Assembly (NCBI RefSeq): GCF_050003625.1
Contig: NC_134399.1
Location: 224,682,975 to 224,746,974 of the forward strand
DNA length: 64,000 nucleotides
Reading direction: 5' to 3'
Source: Haematobia irritans
Taxonomy: Eukaryota > Arthropoda > Insecta > Diptera > Muscidae
This document shows, one piece after another, positions 10,345-23,196 of this stretch. Under the pieces are notes generated by a model. It saw only the letters and a program-made list of their open reading frames with translations, was not told where the DNA came from and did not search any database. Positions within the stretch are counted from its first letter, which is position 1; every line of letters starts with the position of its first letter. The translations under genes were made by a program, and so were the position numbers.

Positions 10345-12021
10345 ACAAGTATATACGGCCGTAAGTTCGGCCAGGCCGAAGCTTATGTACCCTCCATCAT
10401 GGATTGCGTAGAAACTTCTTCTAAACACTGCCATCCATAATCGAATTACTTAAGTTGCGGTAACGCTTGCCGATGGCAAGGTATCTTACAACCTCCTAAC
10501 ACCATCTTCTAAATTGTATGTAAGTCCATACGTGGTATATATTAAATCAAAAAAGATCGATCCAATACGTATATAATTCAGTTTGACAAAGTAGACATAA
10601 AATTTTGACAAAATTTTCTACAAAAATAAAATTTTAACAAAATTTTCTATAGAAATAAAATTTTCACAAAATTTTCTATAGATATAAAAATTTTGACAAA
10701 AATGTCTACAGAAATAAAATTTTAACAAAATTTTCTATAGAAATAAACTTTTGACAAAATTTTCTATAGAAATAAACTTTTGAACTTTTGAAATTTTGGC
10801 AAAATTTTCTATAGAAATAACATTTTGACAAAATTTTCTATAGAAATAAAATTTTGGTAGATTATTTTTGGCTCTAGTGCCAACCATGATTATGAACCGA
10901 TATGGACCAATTTTTGTGTTATTGGACCAATTTTGGTATGGTTGTTAGCGACCATATACTAACACCACGTTCCTAATTTGAACCGGATCGGATGAATTTT
11001 GCTCCTCCAAGAGGCTCCCGAGGTCAAATCTCGAGAACGCTTTATAAGGGGGCTATATATAATTATGGACCGATATGGACCAATTCTGGCACGGTTGTTA
11101 AAGATCATATACTAACACCATGTTCCAAATTACAACCGGCTTGGATGAAATTTGCTTCTCTTGGAGACTTCGCAAGCCAAATCTGGGGACCGGTTTATAT
11201 GGGGGCTATATATAATTATGAAGCAATGTGGACCAATTTTTGCATGGTTGTTAGAGACCATATACCAACATCATGTACCAAATTTCAGCCGGATCGGATG
11301 AAATTTGCTTCTCTTTGAGGCTCCGCAAGCCAAATCTGGGGATCGGTTTATATGGGGGTTATATATAATTATGGACCGATGTGGACCAATTTTTGCATGA
11401 TTGTTAGAGACCATATGTTGGCATGTACAAAATTTCAGCCGGATCGGATGAAATATGCTTCTCTTAGAGGCTCCACAAGCCAAATCTGGGGATCGGTTTA
11501 TATGGGGGCTATATATAATTAAGGACCGATATGGACCAATTTTTGCATGGTTGTTAGAGACCATATACCAACATCATGTACCAAATTTCAGCCGGATCGG
11601 ATAAAATTTTCTTCTCTCTGAGGCTCCGCAAGCCAAATCTGGGGATCGGTTTATATGGGGGCTATATATAATTATGGACCGATGTGGACCAATTTTTGCA
11701 TGGTTGTTAGAGACCATATACCAACACCATGTACCAAATTTCAGCAGGATCGGATGAAATTTGCTTCTCTTTTAGGCTCCGCAAGCCAAATCTGGGGATC
11801 GGTTTATATGGGGGCTATATATAATTATGGACCGATGTGGACCAATTTTTGCATGGTGGTTAGAGACCATATACCAACACCATGTACCAAATTTCAGCCG
11901 GATCGGATGAAATATGCTTCTGTTAGAGGCTCCACAAGCCAAATCTGAGGATCCCTTCATATGGAGGCTATACGTAAAAGTGGACCGATATGGCCCATTT
12001 TCAATACCATCCTACCTACAT
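10345..12021 (-). mobile_element. DINE-B element inserted in mariner, 5' end lost
   Basis: The 3' end acaagtatatacggccgtaa interrupts the mariner reading frame. Next come the DINE-B 3' block (accctccatcatggattgcg), a 29-bp minisatellite (10580-10855) and a 153-bp array (10990-11960) of units containing ggtttatatgggggctatat. It stops at cataccatcctacctacatc, short of the microsatellite and terminal hairpin, where SINE-2 sequence begins. Confidence 0.85.
10580..10855. repeat. 29-bp minisatellite (DINE-B associated)
   Basis: Degenerate tandem units of about 29 bp of the form ttttgacaaaa-ttttctatagaaataaaa. Each unit contains the palindromes AAAATTTT and TTTCTATAGAAA. Confidence 0.85.
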
Positions 12022-12346
12022 CCGTCCAGGCGAAAGGTAAAATTTTAAAAATTTATAAAATCGTATAATTTCTTCTACATTGTTTGTATTACAGAAAAAG
12101 GCGCTAAGAACTAAAAAACCTCGTGGAAGTGAGAAAGATGTGAGGGAAAATGCAATTAGCCAGAAAATATTGTTTTTTGAGTTAGTCTTTATGAAATTGT
12201 TTTTACATCCTGTAAAAGAGTAAACGTATATCACAAACAGTATACACTTTTCTTCCAAATAAACTTCCTTACAGCGAAAAGCAAATTATAAACGAACTTT
12301 GTTTGTCTAAAACTTCGTTTGAGAGGAAAGAATTATTTTTTGCGTG
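12022..12346 (+). mobile_element. SINE-2 fragment, headless
   Basis: Matches the bodies of the SINE-2 copies at 16103-16405 (minus strand) and about 23585-23757: cgtccaggcgaaaggtaaaa, then ttctacattgtttgtattacagaaaaa and agtgagaaagatgtgaggg. The tRNA head with its A and B boxes is missing. It ends in gaggaaagaattattttttgcgtg, a terminus found inverted at 15874, so the last 60 bp may belong to a separate MITE. Confidence 0.6.
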
Positions 12347-12601
12347 CATAATTAATTGATATGACTTAAAAATTGGTATCTTAAAATGAAAGAAAATTTT
12401 CTTTGACTAAGGTCAATTTTATAATAATAATGCAAAATTAAAGAAAATCGTCTTTAAATTATTTGACTTTTTGCATTTTGACAACAACAACACGCTTATA
12501 AAAATAGGAGATGTTTATCAATACTTTATTTTAAAGACATTTTGTACTTGAAACACAGCATGATTTCTACTTGAACATTTTTTTAAAGGCCTTTGATACT
12601 A

Positions 12602-13100
12602 CACACAGAGAAGAGATTGGTTATATATCGGTTGTAGTTATGAAAATTCTACTTTAGTAATTATTCATCAGTTGTGTCAACCTTATTGCTATATTCAAAA
12701 TAATTTTGCAATCTTCCCTACCATTTGGCGAACATGTCAATAGATTATCTATTCTCATAATAATCAAATAGTTGTAGCAACCAAATATCTCACCTATAAA
12801 AAAATTTAGTTTAAATCGGTTGATACGACCAACCATAAATAAATATTTAAATAAAATATATATTATGAGGAAAAAATTTTATTTTAATACGGTTTCCAGT
12901 ATTAATAAGGTTGGATAACACAACTGAATTATGAAGGTAGCAGCAACCTATGCCATCGGTTTACACAACCAATAGCTTATGTTGTATTAGTTGTATTGAC
13001 CGAATAGTTGGGAGACACAACTGCCTTTTGGTAGTTGCTGTAACTGCCAAAGGGAGTTTGGCTATAAATTCGGTTGCTACAACCAATCTGTATTCTCTGT
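12602..13100. mobile_element. TA-MITE (499 bp)
   Basis: Flanked by TA (12600-12601 and 13101-13102). Left terminus cacacagagaagagattggt, right terminus accaatctgtattctctgtg, inverted copies with small gaps. The interior repeats ggttgtag/ctacaacc motifs in both orientations. No coding capacity. Confidence 0.75.
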
Positions 13101-13372
13101 GTACATGAAGGAAAAAACTGAAAAAAATAAATTTTTTTTCCTAGAATCAAGTACGTAAAACTTAATTTTAAAAGAGAATTGTGTCCTAAATGTATCCTTA
13201 CTTCAATTCTCCGCCTCATTGCTCGGAATCAATACCAAAATCATTATTGTATTATTATTAAATCTATCAATTGATAGTAGTGCCTAATTTGGTTAAAATC
13301 TCCAATTAATACCATTCATATGAGCAAAACCCAGAATGTCATGTAACATTTTGTTACCTTCCGACTTTCCTA

Positions 13373-13648
13373 CACACAAAAAAATTTCACGAAAATTTTT
13401 CCAATTAAAATTTTAATTGAGTTGTAAAAAATATTCAATTAAAAATTTAATTGATTCAACAAATTTTTTAATTGAAACAAAAATCAATCACAAAAAAATA
13501 GTATCAATTAATTTTTTAATTCGAACTTTTTAATTTACCTTCAATTAATTTTTTAATTGATACTATCATTTCTGTGATTAAGACATTTCAATTAAAAATT
13601 AATTGGATCAATTAATTTCGTGATTGAATCAGAAAATTTTTTTGTGTG
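13373..13648. mobile_element. TA-MITE (276 bp), highly palindromic
   Basis: Flanked by TA (13371-13372 and 13649-13650). The left end cacacaaaaaaatttcacga pairs with the right end ...gaaaatttttttgtgtg. The interior is built of repeated inverted caattaaaaaTTtaattg blocks, so the single strand would fold almost end to end. Confidence 0.8.
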
Positions 13649-13806
13649 TAGAAACAAAAACCATGAATGCCAATATCATTCACATTACTTTGCCAAATGT
13701 AACATATTTCCCTTTCTAGCTATTCATACCCAGCATACATCATGAAAACTTTAATTTTGATTACTTTTGGCAGCAGTATACAAATACCATTTTGAATATA
13801 TATATT

Positions 13807-13956
13807 TATACCCACCACCATAGAATGGTGACGGGGGTATAATAAGTTTGTCATTCCGTTTGTAACGCATCGAAATATCGATTTCCGACTATATAAAGTA
13901 TATATATTCTTGATCAGGGAGAAATTCTAAGACGATATAACGATGTCCGTCTGTCC

Positions 13957-13994
<38 letters not shown>

Positions 13995-15547
13995 TGTAAT
14001 CACGCTACAGTCTTCAATAATGAAGCAGTCGTGCTGAAATTTTGCACAAACTCGTCTTTTGTCTGCAGGCAGGTCAAGTTCGAAGATGGGCTGTATCGGT
14101 CCAGGTTTTGATATAGTCCCCATATAAACCGACCTCCCGATTTGGGGTCTTGGGCTTATAGAAACCGTAGTTTTTATCCAATTTGCCTGAAATCTGGAGG
14201 TATTTTGTGACCGTAAAGAGGTGTGCCAAAAATGGTGAGTATCGGTCCACGTTTTGGCATAGCCCCCATATAGACCGATCTCCCGATTTTACTTCTTGGG
14301 CTTATAGAAACCGCAGTTTTTATTCAATTTACCTGAAATTGGAAATCTAGAGGTATTGTAGGACCACAAATACGTGTGCCAAAAATTGTGAGTATCGGTC
14401 CATATTTTGGTATAGCCCCCATATAAACCGATCTCCCGATTTTACTTCTTGGGCTTATAGAAACCGCAGTTTTTATTCAATTTACCTGAAAATGGAAATC
14501 TAGAGGTATTGTAGGACCACAAATACGTGTGCCAAAAATTTTGAGTATCGGTCCATATTTTGGTATAGCCCCCATAAAGACCCATCTCCCGATTTTACTT
14601 CTTTGGCTTATAGAAATCGCAGTTTTTATTCAATTTACCGGAAATTGGAAATCTAGCGGTGTAGGACCACAAAGACGTGTGCCAAAAATTGTGAGTATCG
14701 GTCCATGTTTTGGTATGTTCCCCATATAAAACGACCTCCCGATTTAGGGTCTTGGGCTTCTAGAAAACTTATTTTTTATCCAATTTGTCTGAAATTGGAA
14801 ATCTAGAGGTATTTTAGGACCATAAAGAAGTGTGCCGAAAATGGTGAGGATCGGTCCATATTTTGGTATAGCCCCCATATAGACCGATTTCCCGATTTTA
14901 CTTCTTGGGCTTCTTGAATCCGAAGTTTTTATCCTATTTGCCTGAAATTGGAAATCTAGAGGTATTTTCGGGTCATAAAGAGGTGTGCCGAAAACGGTGA
15001 GTATCGGTCCATATTTTAGTATAGCCCCCATAAGAACGATCTCCCGATTTAACTCCTTGGGTTTCTAGAAACCGTAGTTTTTATCTGATTTGCCTGAAAT
15101 GGTAAATATTCTGGTATTTTAGGCTCACAAAAACGTGTATCGGATTAGGTTTTTATAGGTCCATTTGGTAATGCCTCCATATAGACCGACTTCACTTCTT
15201 GAGGGTGTAGAAGGCGCACTGATGATGAAAATTGCTTGAAACTCAATGTAAAATTTCCAGATTTTACTTCTACAGATTTAAGATTTCAAATCAAGACGTT
15301 ATTTTATAATTTTCTTGCACACTTACAAGAGATGTTAATGATTCCTCTAAAACTCAAACAAAAATGGTTCTTATAAATCCAGAATCTGATATAGTCCTCA
15401 TGGATGAAATCTTTAAATTTATCTTCGAGAAGTGTCCTCAAGTCCTCAAGCCCTCCTGAAATTTCAAAGGAAACCCTAATATTTGGTTCATGGTGGTGGG
15501 TATTTAAGATTCTGCCCGGCCGAACTTACTGCTGTATATACTTGTTT
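13807..15547 (+). mobile_element. DINE-A element, copy 4 (full length)
   Basis: The 5' hairpin TATACCCACCACCAT...GGGGGTATA starts at 13807. Then the cattccgtttgtaacgcatc block, a long TGTCTGTCTG microsatellite (13945-13993) and a central array with the marker tagCCCCCATATA at 14114, 14260, 14413 and 14566 (steps 146, 153, 153). The 3' part is the same as copy 3, ending ctgctgtatatacttgttt. All open frames inside are array artefacts. Confidence 0.9.
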
Positions 15548-15873
15548 TTTATTTCTCTTGGCATAACTGTTTCCCAACTAAGTTGGAGATGCCTCGATGT
15601 TTTTGTTTAAATAAAAATGTTTACCACAAATTATGCGCGAGAAAAGTTGCTCAAATTACGTTTATTCACTCAACACACATAAATAGAATTTGTTGCTACA
15701 AACCTCTGGAAGGCCTCATATAATCAGGCCTTATAAGGGAAAATTTTTGCTAATAGGAAAAACCTTTTCGCTTATGCGATAAATATGAAGCAGGACAAAT
15801 AAAATTTACTTGACTGGATCCTTACCATCCGTTTTGAATCTAAAAGGCTAAGGTAAACTTAAACAAGTATATA
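15548..15873. other. Unassigned spacer
   Basis: No gene or element recognised. It ends in aaacaagtatata, which looks like a DINE 3' terminus directly abutting the next element. Confidence 0.4.
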
Positions 15874-16102
15874 CACGCCAAAAAATAATTCTTTCCTCCC
15901 AAAAGAAAATTTAGATAAACAAATATAAATGCAAATATCATCTGTGATGCGCATTTAGTACATGTAATGATATAATGGCATTATTTATTAGCCTATCATT
16001 ACCGGTTATTTTTATGGTGTATGGAAACGTGAAAATGTTGTCCAAAATGGTTGGGAAGACAGCTGTTTCGGATTTCCACATCCTCATCAAATATAGCTTC
16101 CA
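15874..16102. mobile_element. MITE-like end carrying SINE-2
   Basis: Starts with cacgccaaaaaataattctt after TA (15872-15873). The first 25 bp are the inverse of the segment ending at 12346. A related pair of ends bounds 20293-20507. No right end is identified. Confidence 0.4.
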
Positions 16103-16405
16103 AATTGCTTTTCGCTGTAAGGCAGTTTGTTTGGAAGAAAAGTATATACTTTTTGTGATAAACGTTTATTCTTTTACAGGATGTAAAAACTATATCATAA
16201 AGACTCACTCAAAAAAATCTAATTGTATCTTCTCTCACATCTTTCTCACTTTTAAGTTCTTAGCATCTTTTTCTGTACTGTAGAAATGTAGAAGAAATTA
16301 TTAGAATTTATAAATTATTAAAAATTTACCTTTCGTCTGGACGGAGAATCGAACCGCGAACCATACAATTTGTAAGCCAACTTACTTTCCACTGGGCAAC
16401 GTAGC
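16103..16405 (-). mobile_element. SINE-2, tRNA-derived, with head
   Basis: On the complement the order is A box (tgcccagtgg, near 16390-16400), B box (ggttcgattct, 16344-16354), the body ccgtccagacgaaaggtaaa, then agtgagaaagatgtgagag and a 3' part shared with 12022-12287. An intact tRNA fold is not present. A plus-strand 102-codon frame here is chance. Confidence 0.75.
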
Positions 16406-16552
16406 TGTTATTATCATCAACAGACAATTACCGCTATAGCCATCAACGCACCAGCAACGCATACAGTCAAACAGTTATATTTATAAAGCATAGTTTTCGG
16501 TGCCCACGAGCCTTTTAAAGATACGTTATTTAACAGAACCCTAAATTGAGTT

Positions 16553-16640
16553 CGCCACTGTGGAACAATGGTTAGCATGCATTCCAAGGGTTGTGGGTTC
16601 AATCCCTGCTTATATCGAACACCAAAAAAATTTGCACATA
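16553..16640 (+). mobile_element. SINE-1 head fragment
   Basis: The A box tggaacaatgg and B box gggttcaatccctg precede the cgaacaccaaaaaa block typical of SINE-1. The body and (CCTAA)n tail are missing. Confidence 0.75.
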
Positions 16641-16859
16641 TACAGTCGAAGATCTGTTTAACGAATAACTTATTTAGGAAAATCCAATTTAACAAAAGTC
16701 GAAATTCTTATCGTTCGATTTCACTGAGTTTAGTTGTAATTAAGCGGTCGTCTGTGCATTAAAAACAATAAGTCGAAATAACTTTCTTTACGTAAAAACC
16801 AATCCGTTTTACTTTAGTACGGTATTCCTAAAATTCAAATATGCATTTAAGAGGTAGAA

Positions 16860-17115
16860 AATAAAATTTTCTATAGATATAAAATTTGGACAAAATTTTC
16901 AACAAAAATAAAATTTTGACAAAATTTTCAACAACAATAAAATTTGGACAAAATTTTCTATAGAAATAAAATGTTGACAAAATTTTTCATAGAAATAAAA
17001 TTGTTACAAAATTTTCTATAGAAATAAAATTCTGACAAAATTTTCTATAGAAATAAAATTTTGACAAAATTTTTTTATAAATAAAAGTTTGAAAAAATTT
17101 TTCTATAATATAAAA
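16860..17115. repeat. 29-bp minisatellite
   Basis: About nine degenerate units of the ttttgacaaaattttctatagaaataaaa family, without a complete DINE-B 3' end on the left. It may be the remains of one, because DINE-B sequence follows at 17510. Confidence 0.75.
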
Positions 17116-17509
17116 TTTGGACAACATTCTCTGCCAAATAATCATGATTTTTTTCTCATAAATCAAAAACTAAAATTTTCAATATAAGTAAACCTTAAAA
17201 CTTTCCGTTCGATTTAACGAATTTTTCTAATTAACGAAAGGTCCTGACAATATATCGTTCGTATAATCGAGCTTCGACTGTATTCCAAATATGTTCGGAA
17301 AAATCCGAAAATATGTTCGACATTACATACTACTATATTAAATTTTTACTATGAAACTTTTTATAAGAGACTATCTAGACTATAACACAACATTTTTACA
17401 TAGAGATAAAATACGAGTTTAATTTTTAATTTTTTTTTTTTTTTTGTAATTCGAATTGCTGAAAAAGCACCATATTTGAAGAAATAATGAGAAACCAATG
17501 CGGAGCCTG

Positions 17510-17935
17510 CTTAAACGAGTGGCTTTTGGCCAAAGCCAAACCGGATCGGATGAAATTTGTTATTCCATGAGGCTCGAGAAGACCAATTTGGGGGGTATAA
17601 TTATAATATCGGTTATAAGTACCACCAATGGGCTCCGAAACTCAAATCCGAAGGTAAGGTTATATGAGGGATATACCAAAACGTGGTCCAATATGGCCCA
17701 TTTGTATCACCAACCGACCTACGTTAATAACAACTTATTGTGAAAAGTTTCAAGTAATTCGCCTATTTTTTTCGGAAGTTAGCGTGATTTCAACAGGTAG
17801 ACGGACGGACAGACATCGCCAAATCGACTCAGAATTCAACCACGCCCCAGAATATATAATTTATGTGGTCTTAGATCAATATTTTTATGTAGAATGACAA
17901 AGTTAGTATACCCCAGTCTTATGGTGGGGAATATA
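17510..17935 (-). mobile_element. DINE-B 5'-end fragment
   Basis: On the complement it has the terminal hairpin (TATATTCCCCACCATAAGAC...GGGGTATA), the catTctacataaaaatattg-type block, the attctgagtcgatttggcga block and a short CCGTCCGTCT microsatellite, then a diverged array unit. The 3' end is absent. Confidence 0.75.
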
Positions 17936-18642
17936 AAACTATGGATAAAGATTAAAAATACAATTAAACAGTTCTCATTTTGAATTAAAGGCTTAAATTA
18001 AGAGTTGGTCATATATATGAAAAAAAAAAATACTCCTGATATCATAAGAATTCAGTGCAATTTTTGGGTTTTTTGAATATAGTGGTACATAAATATACAA
18101 AAATGTTTCCTAATTTCTTAGAAAATCGCAACATTTAAAGCTTAAATTTTCTTTACACTCAATTAAGGCACCGATTTCACCACCGCAATTTCCCCTTTTC
18201 CTTTGTATTTCCTTTATTTTCACCACTGGATCTTTACTATTCTATTCTGTTCTTATTTTTAATGTGCAAACTAAAAAGTTGCATAGTACCTTCATACATC
18301 CGCTTATAGTGCACAGGATGTGATGGATGGGGAAGTGTGGGTGTATCTGTGTGTGTGTGCTGTGAGCTTGTGTTTATATTGTGGCATATTTTATGGTTTT
18401 TCTTTGTTTTCCTTCTCCTTAGTTTTTGGCCAAAAGACAAACGACATAAACTCTCTTCGCATGGTGTGCGGCCAAAAGTGCATCAGAGTTTAAGAGTAGC
18501 AGCCAAACTTTCCAGTTAATTAATGAGACCACTTTTCTTTAGGTTGTTGTCTAATTGTGATATTTCATAAAAGAGGCAAATGTGAAAATTTTGGTAAAAA
18601 TATAGTAAAGCGTCTATTAGGAGAGCTAAGCTAACCTAACAA
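17936..18642. other. Unassigned DNA with a GT-rich patch
   Basis: No gene or element recognised. A GT microsatellite lies at 18340-18362. It ends in gctaagctaacctaacaacc, where a SINE-1-like tail may join the next DINE-B. Confidence 0.4.
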
Positions 18643-19802
18643 CCATGCAAAAATTGGTCCACATCGGTTCATAATTATATATAGCCCCCATATAAATCCT
18701 TCCCCCGATTTGGCTTGCGGAGCCTCTAAGAGAAACAAATTTCATCCGATCCGGTGAAATTTGGTACATAGAGTTAGTATATGGTATCTAACAACCATGC
18801 AAAAATTGGTCCACATCGGTCCATAATTATATATAGCCCCCATATAAACCGATCCCCCGATTTGGCTTGCGGAGCCTCTAAGAGAAACAAATTTCATCCG
18901 ATCCGGTGAAATTTGGTACATAGAGTTAGTATATGGTATCTAACAACCATGCAAAAATTGGTCCACATCGGTCCATAATTATATATAGCCCCCATATAAA
19001 CCGATCCCCATATTTGACCTCCGGAGCCTCGTGGAAGAGCAAAATTCAACCGATTCGGTTCAAATTTGGTACATGGTGTTAATATATGGTCTCAAACACC
19101 CATGCAAAAATTGGTCGAAATCGGTCCATAATTATATATAGCCCCCATATAAACCGATCCCCAGGTTTGACCTCCAGAGCCCCTTGGAAGAGAAAAATTC
19201 ATCCGATTCGGTTGAAATTTGGTACGTAATGTTAGTATATTATATTTAACAACCATGCCGCGAGTGGTCCATATCAGTCCATAATCATATATAGCCCCCA
19301 TATAAACCGATCGCGAGATTTGGTTTTGGAGCCACTTGGAGGAGCAAATTTTATCCGAGTCAGTTGACATTTGGTACATTGTGCTAGTATATGGCCGTTA
19401 ACAACCATGCCTAACTAGGTCCATATCGGTCTATAGTTATATAAAGCTGTCAGATAAATAGATCCCCAATCACACAAAAATTGGTCCATATCAAGTTCAT
19501 AATTGTATATAGCCCGAATATAAGCGACCCCCATATTTCAATTCTGGCCCTCTACGTACCATGCAAATTCCATATCGATTCATAATTATTTGTAGACTTA
19601 CCTTTACATACCTTTTTTGTCTAATATATACCACGTATGGACTAACTCACAATTTAGAAAACGATGTTAAGAAGTTTTAAGTTACCACAACCCAATTAAT
19701 TCGATTGTGGATGACAGTATTTCGTAGAAGTTTCTACGCAATCCATGGTGGAGGGTACATAAGATTCGGTCTGGCCGAACTTACGGCCGTATATACTTGT
19801 TT
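18643..19802 (+). mobile_element. DINE-B element, 5'-truncated
   Basis: Begins inside the central array (tagccccc marker at 18682, 18834, 18986 and 19139; steps 152, 152, 153). It continues into the DINE-B 3' block (atccatggtggagggtacat) and ends ttacggccgtatatacttgt. The hairpin, microsatellite and first units are missing. Confidence 0.85.
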
Positions 19803-20292
19803 TTAAACTGAAATTTATTTTTACATGAACCCCTTTGTTAATATTTTGGAAAAAGAAAATCGCTCGATCAGATATGTATCCTAATTTTCTAGAGCCTAGA
19901 TTTAACGGCCGATAACTGCCTAAAAAATTGATCATTCCAAGGAATTTGACTGTGTTGGAGTTAAAATGCGATATGGCCTATACAGCGACTATCTCAAAAT
20001 ATGGATAGATATGCATCAATTTCAGCCAAATTGGATAAATATTAATCAGATACATATCATATTCGCCATTTAAACTTAGCATCCAAATAAGCCCCTAGAT
20101 TTCCATTTCAAGTAAATCGCATACATTGCGGTGTCTATATCTCCCAGAAGTCTAATTTTCTAATTTTAGTCAATTCGAATGAAAAATACGGTTTTATGTC
20201 AAATAGGTGGATCGAGCTATATTCACAAAATTGAATACAAAATGTGGTGTCTAAATACTCAAGAAGACAGAGAGAGATGCCATCTTCGAACT

Positions 20293-20507
20293 GCACTCAA
20301 AGAAGAGTTTTCTTTCTTACGATCGAAAATTTAGACAAGCAAGGTTTTTTATGCTTAAAAATTTTCTTTAAAAGCTAATAAAAAAATATTAGAAATAATC
20401 GTTCAATCGCTTATCATAATTTGGGATTTAATTGCCCTTAGAGAAAATACTTTATAAGAAATTGGAATTTAAAAATTTGTTCCGGAGGAAAGTAATTCTT
20501 TTTTTTT
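20293..20507. mobile_element. MITE-like insert, about 215 bp
   Basis: Left end cactcaaagaagagttttct, right end ggaaagtaattctttttttt, related to each other and to the ends at 12346 and 15874. It lies between catcttcgaactg and the continuing DINE-A sequence (atcggctttcag). Confidence 0.5.
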
Positions 20508-20644
20508 GTAGATCGGCTTTCAGAAAAAAACCAACATGTCCTAACTTTCAGAACGATAGCTCGTTTATTAAAGGCTGTAGCGTCATCACAACAGACAGAC
20601 ATCGTTAAATTGTTGTAGATGTTTCGATGTTTTACAAATGAGAT

Positions 20645-20786
20645 ATCATTGAGATTAACATGGAATCGGGCAGCACACGGTGATAACAGAGAAGTTCACC
20701 AATGTGGTATCACAACGGACTGAATAGTCTAAGTGAGCCTGATACATCGGGCTGCCACCTAACCTAAGCTAACCTAACCTAACCTA
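20645..20786 (+). mobile_element. SINE-1 3' fragment with (CCTAA)n tail
   Basis: Matches the last 140 bp of the full SINE-1 at 9748-10097: gaatcgggcagcacacggtg, gtggtatcacaacggactga, ggctgccacctaacctaagc. It ends in CCTAA units. The head is absent, so this copy is 5'-truncated like LINE-mobilised insertions. Confidence 0.85.
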
Positions 20787-20816
20787 TTATACCCCCATTC
20801 TACTGTGGTGGGTATA

Positions 20817-21833
20817 AAAAATCATCAATCTTTCTTCTCGCCCCGTTCATACCACCCTCCTTTTAGATAGTTATGTGTTTTCAACTTGAGGCTGAGCCTG
20901 AAACTCTTTTTCCCAACAAACAATCATCTTAAGTATGTATGAATTTCACGCGAAATGTAATAAATTCTCTGTTAATTTAGTGAAGGCGTGAATCACTGGC
21001 AATCCTTGTGGTGGGGGGGGGGGAGGGGGAGAGTGTGGTTGAATTAGGGGTTGTGCTTGAATTGGTGTGATTACGCCAACTGTATTTAAACCAAAAACAT
21101 TTACTGTCTGTGCTAATAAGCCATTTGGCCAATTTGGGTGGGAATGATTTTAAATGGAAGTTAATAAGATTCCTTGTAAGAGGATGAGTAAAATATAATG
21201 GAAAATAAATAGCGAAACGTTTTGCGTATAGAGCTACATACCTTGGTGGGTGGGTGTTAGATCGTAGTTGGAATATAAATGACATGAGAATTTCACAGCT
21301 AAGTTGTCAAGATGGATTTTCATCTTTTAATTTGGCATTTAGCCAATAGAAATTTAATGAGGAAACAAATGCGAGTTACAATAACTTTTCCCCTAAAAGT
21401 TACAGCTCTGTAGAGCATAAAATGGGTTTTACAGTTTTGCAAATACACTCGGCAAAAAAAATGTGATATTAGCTAAAACAAAATGAGGTTTGAGGTTTAA
21501 ATTTGTTGTAATTATGATAATACTTTAACCTCTAAGAGTCTGATTAATACTATTATAATGAATTAGCTATTTAAAAAAAAAAATAGCCGATTCCGGCCCT
21601 ATTGCCTATGCATTCCCATTTTTCCAAACAGAGAGACAATTATTTAGAAAATATCGCATTTTGAAGAAATATTTTGGGTTAACAACGTCAAACATATCCT
21701 TCATTCTGCTTAGTCGTTATACAGAATCCGGCAGGACTTATTTTTAAGATAAAAATGAAAATCCATCTATGTTGTCTGTCAATAAATGTTAAAAAACTGG
21801 CAAGAAGGAGATTCCCCTCTTTTGCAAATATGA
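20817..21833. other. Unassigned DNA with a G-run
   Basis: No gene or element recognised. A G-rich tract of about 25 bases with two interruptions lies at 21009-21031. The 102-codon minus frame (20977-21285) runs through it as prolines, serines and threonines and is unsupported. Confidence 0.45.
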
Positions 21834-22216
21834 ACAAGTATATACAGCCGTAAGTTCAGCCAGGCCGAATCTTATGTACCCTCCACCATGGATTGCGTAG
21901 AAAATTCTACAAAAGACAGTCATCCACAATCGAATTGCTTGGGTTGCGGTAACTCTTGCCGATAGCAAGGTATCTTAAAACTTCTTAACACCATCTTCTC
22001 AATTGTAAGTTAGTCCATACGGGGTATATATTGAACAAAAAAAAAGGCCGATTAAATACTTATATAATTCAGTGTGACAAAATTTTCCATGGAAATAAAA
22101 TTTTGACAAAATTTTCTATAGCAATAAAATTTTCTGAATATTTTCTATAGAAATAAAATTGTGACAAAATTTTCTATAGAAATAACATTTTGACAAAATT
22201 GTCTATAGAAATAAAA

Positions 22217-22302
22217 TTTTGGTGTTCGGTCGAAGCAGGAATCGAACCCTCGACCTTGTGTATGCAAGGCGGGCATGCTAACCATTGCACCACGGTGGCC
22301 CC
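22217..22302 (-). mobile_element. SINE-1 head inserted in the 29-bp array
   Basis: On the complement: ggccaccgtggtgcaatggt (A box), then gagggttcgattcctgcttc (B box) and cgaccgaacaccaaaa. Only the tRNA-like head is present. The 69-codon frame reading through it is not a gene. Confidence 0.85.
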
Positions 22303-22989
22303 CCATGGTTGGCATGGTTGTTAGCGGCCATATACTAGCGCAATGTACCAAATTTCACAACCTCTAAATTTCAACCGGATCGGATGAATTTTGCTCCTCC
22401 AAGAGCTCCGAAGGTCTAATGTGGGGATCGGGTTGAATGGGGGTTACTTATAATTAAGACCGGTATGGACCAATTTTTGCATGGTTGTTAGAGACCATAT
22501 ACTAACACTACGTACTAAGTTTCAACCGGATCGGATGAATTTGGTTCCTCCAAGAGGCTCCGCAAGCCAAATCTGGCGATCGGTTTATATGGGGGCTATA
22601 TATAATTATAGACCGATGTGGAACAATTTTTGAATGGTTGGTAGAGACCATATACTAACACCTTATACCAAATTTCAACCGGATCGGATGAATTTTGCTC
22701 CTCTTAGAGGCTCCGCAAGCCAAACTGGGGATTGGTTTATATGGAGGCTATATATAATTATGGACCGATGTGGACCAATTTTTGCATTATACTAACACCA
22801 CGAACCAAATTTCAACCATATCGGATGAATTTCACTCCTTCTAGAGGCTCCGCAAGACAAATCTGAGCGTCGCACAGTGGGGTTTTTGATGTCAAAAGTG
22901 GGAATTAATTCGAAGTAGCTTTCCCTGTTTATAGTTTTAACTTTTTTCGGCCAAATTCACTAAAAGACATAAAACCAATCAAATTTTAA

Positions 22990-23196
22990 ATATTTTTTAG
23001 TCCACATTTTATTTGTTTTCCATTAGTTAATTTGCAACAAAAAAAAAAGAGAATGAATATCTGCTTTTTGATCTGATTCTTAACAATTATTATCATCATC
23101 GTCAGAAAATTACTATATGTATCATTATCATCAACACTGGCATTTTGATCACCATCAAGATTTGACTCAAATATCAACATTTGAATTGCTTTCATA
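22990..23196 (-). pseudogene. Probable C-terminal tail of the Transib transposase
   Basis: An open stretch beginning at the MITE junction (KAIQMLIFESNLDGDQ...) and running towards the left TIR. It lies downstream of the 24166-24465 fragment on the same strand. Removing the MITE and one TA makes the two pieces adjacent, with a frame change. An acidic tail of this kind is plausible for a transposase, but I see no diagnostic motif. Confidence 0.4.

Larger units (their letters stand above)
19960..20816 (-). mobile_element. Diverged DINE-A with MITE and SINE-1 insertions
   Basis: The right end is the terminal hairpin (...ttatacccccattctactgtggtgggtata). Further left are the gatgtttcgatgttttacaa block and diverged central units. 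A MITE-like insert (20293-20507) and a SINE-1 tail (20645-20786) interrupt it. Confidence 0.65.

Noticed and set aside
20977..21285. 102-codon Pro/Ser/Thr-rich minus frame
   Set aside because: It crosses a G-run and low-complexity sequence with no recognisable domain.
22873..22900. True V(D)J recombination signal
   Set aside because: The heptamer CACAGTG is there, but an ACAAAAACC nonamer at 12 or 23 bp in the right direction is not; a GGTTTTTGA next to the heptamer is in the inverse sense. It is best explained as a Transib TIR.
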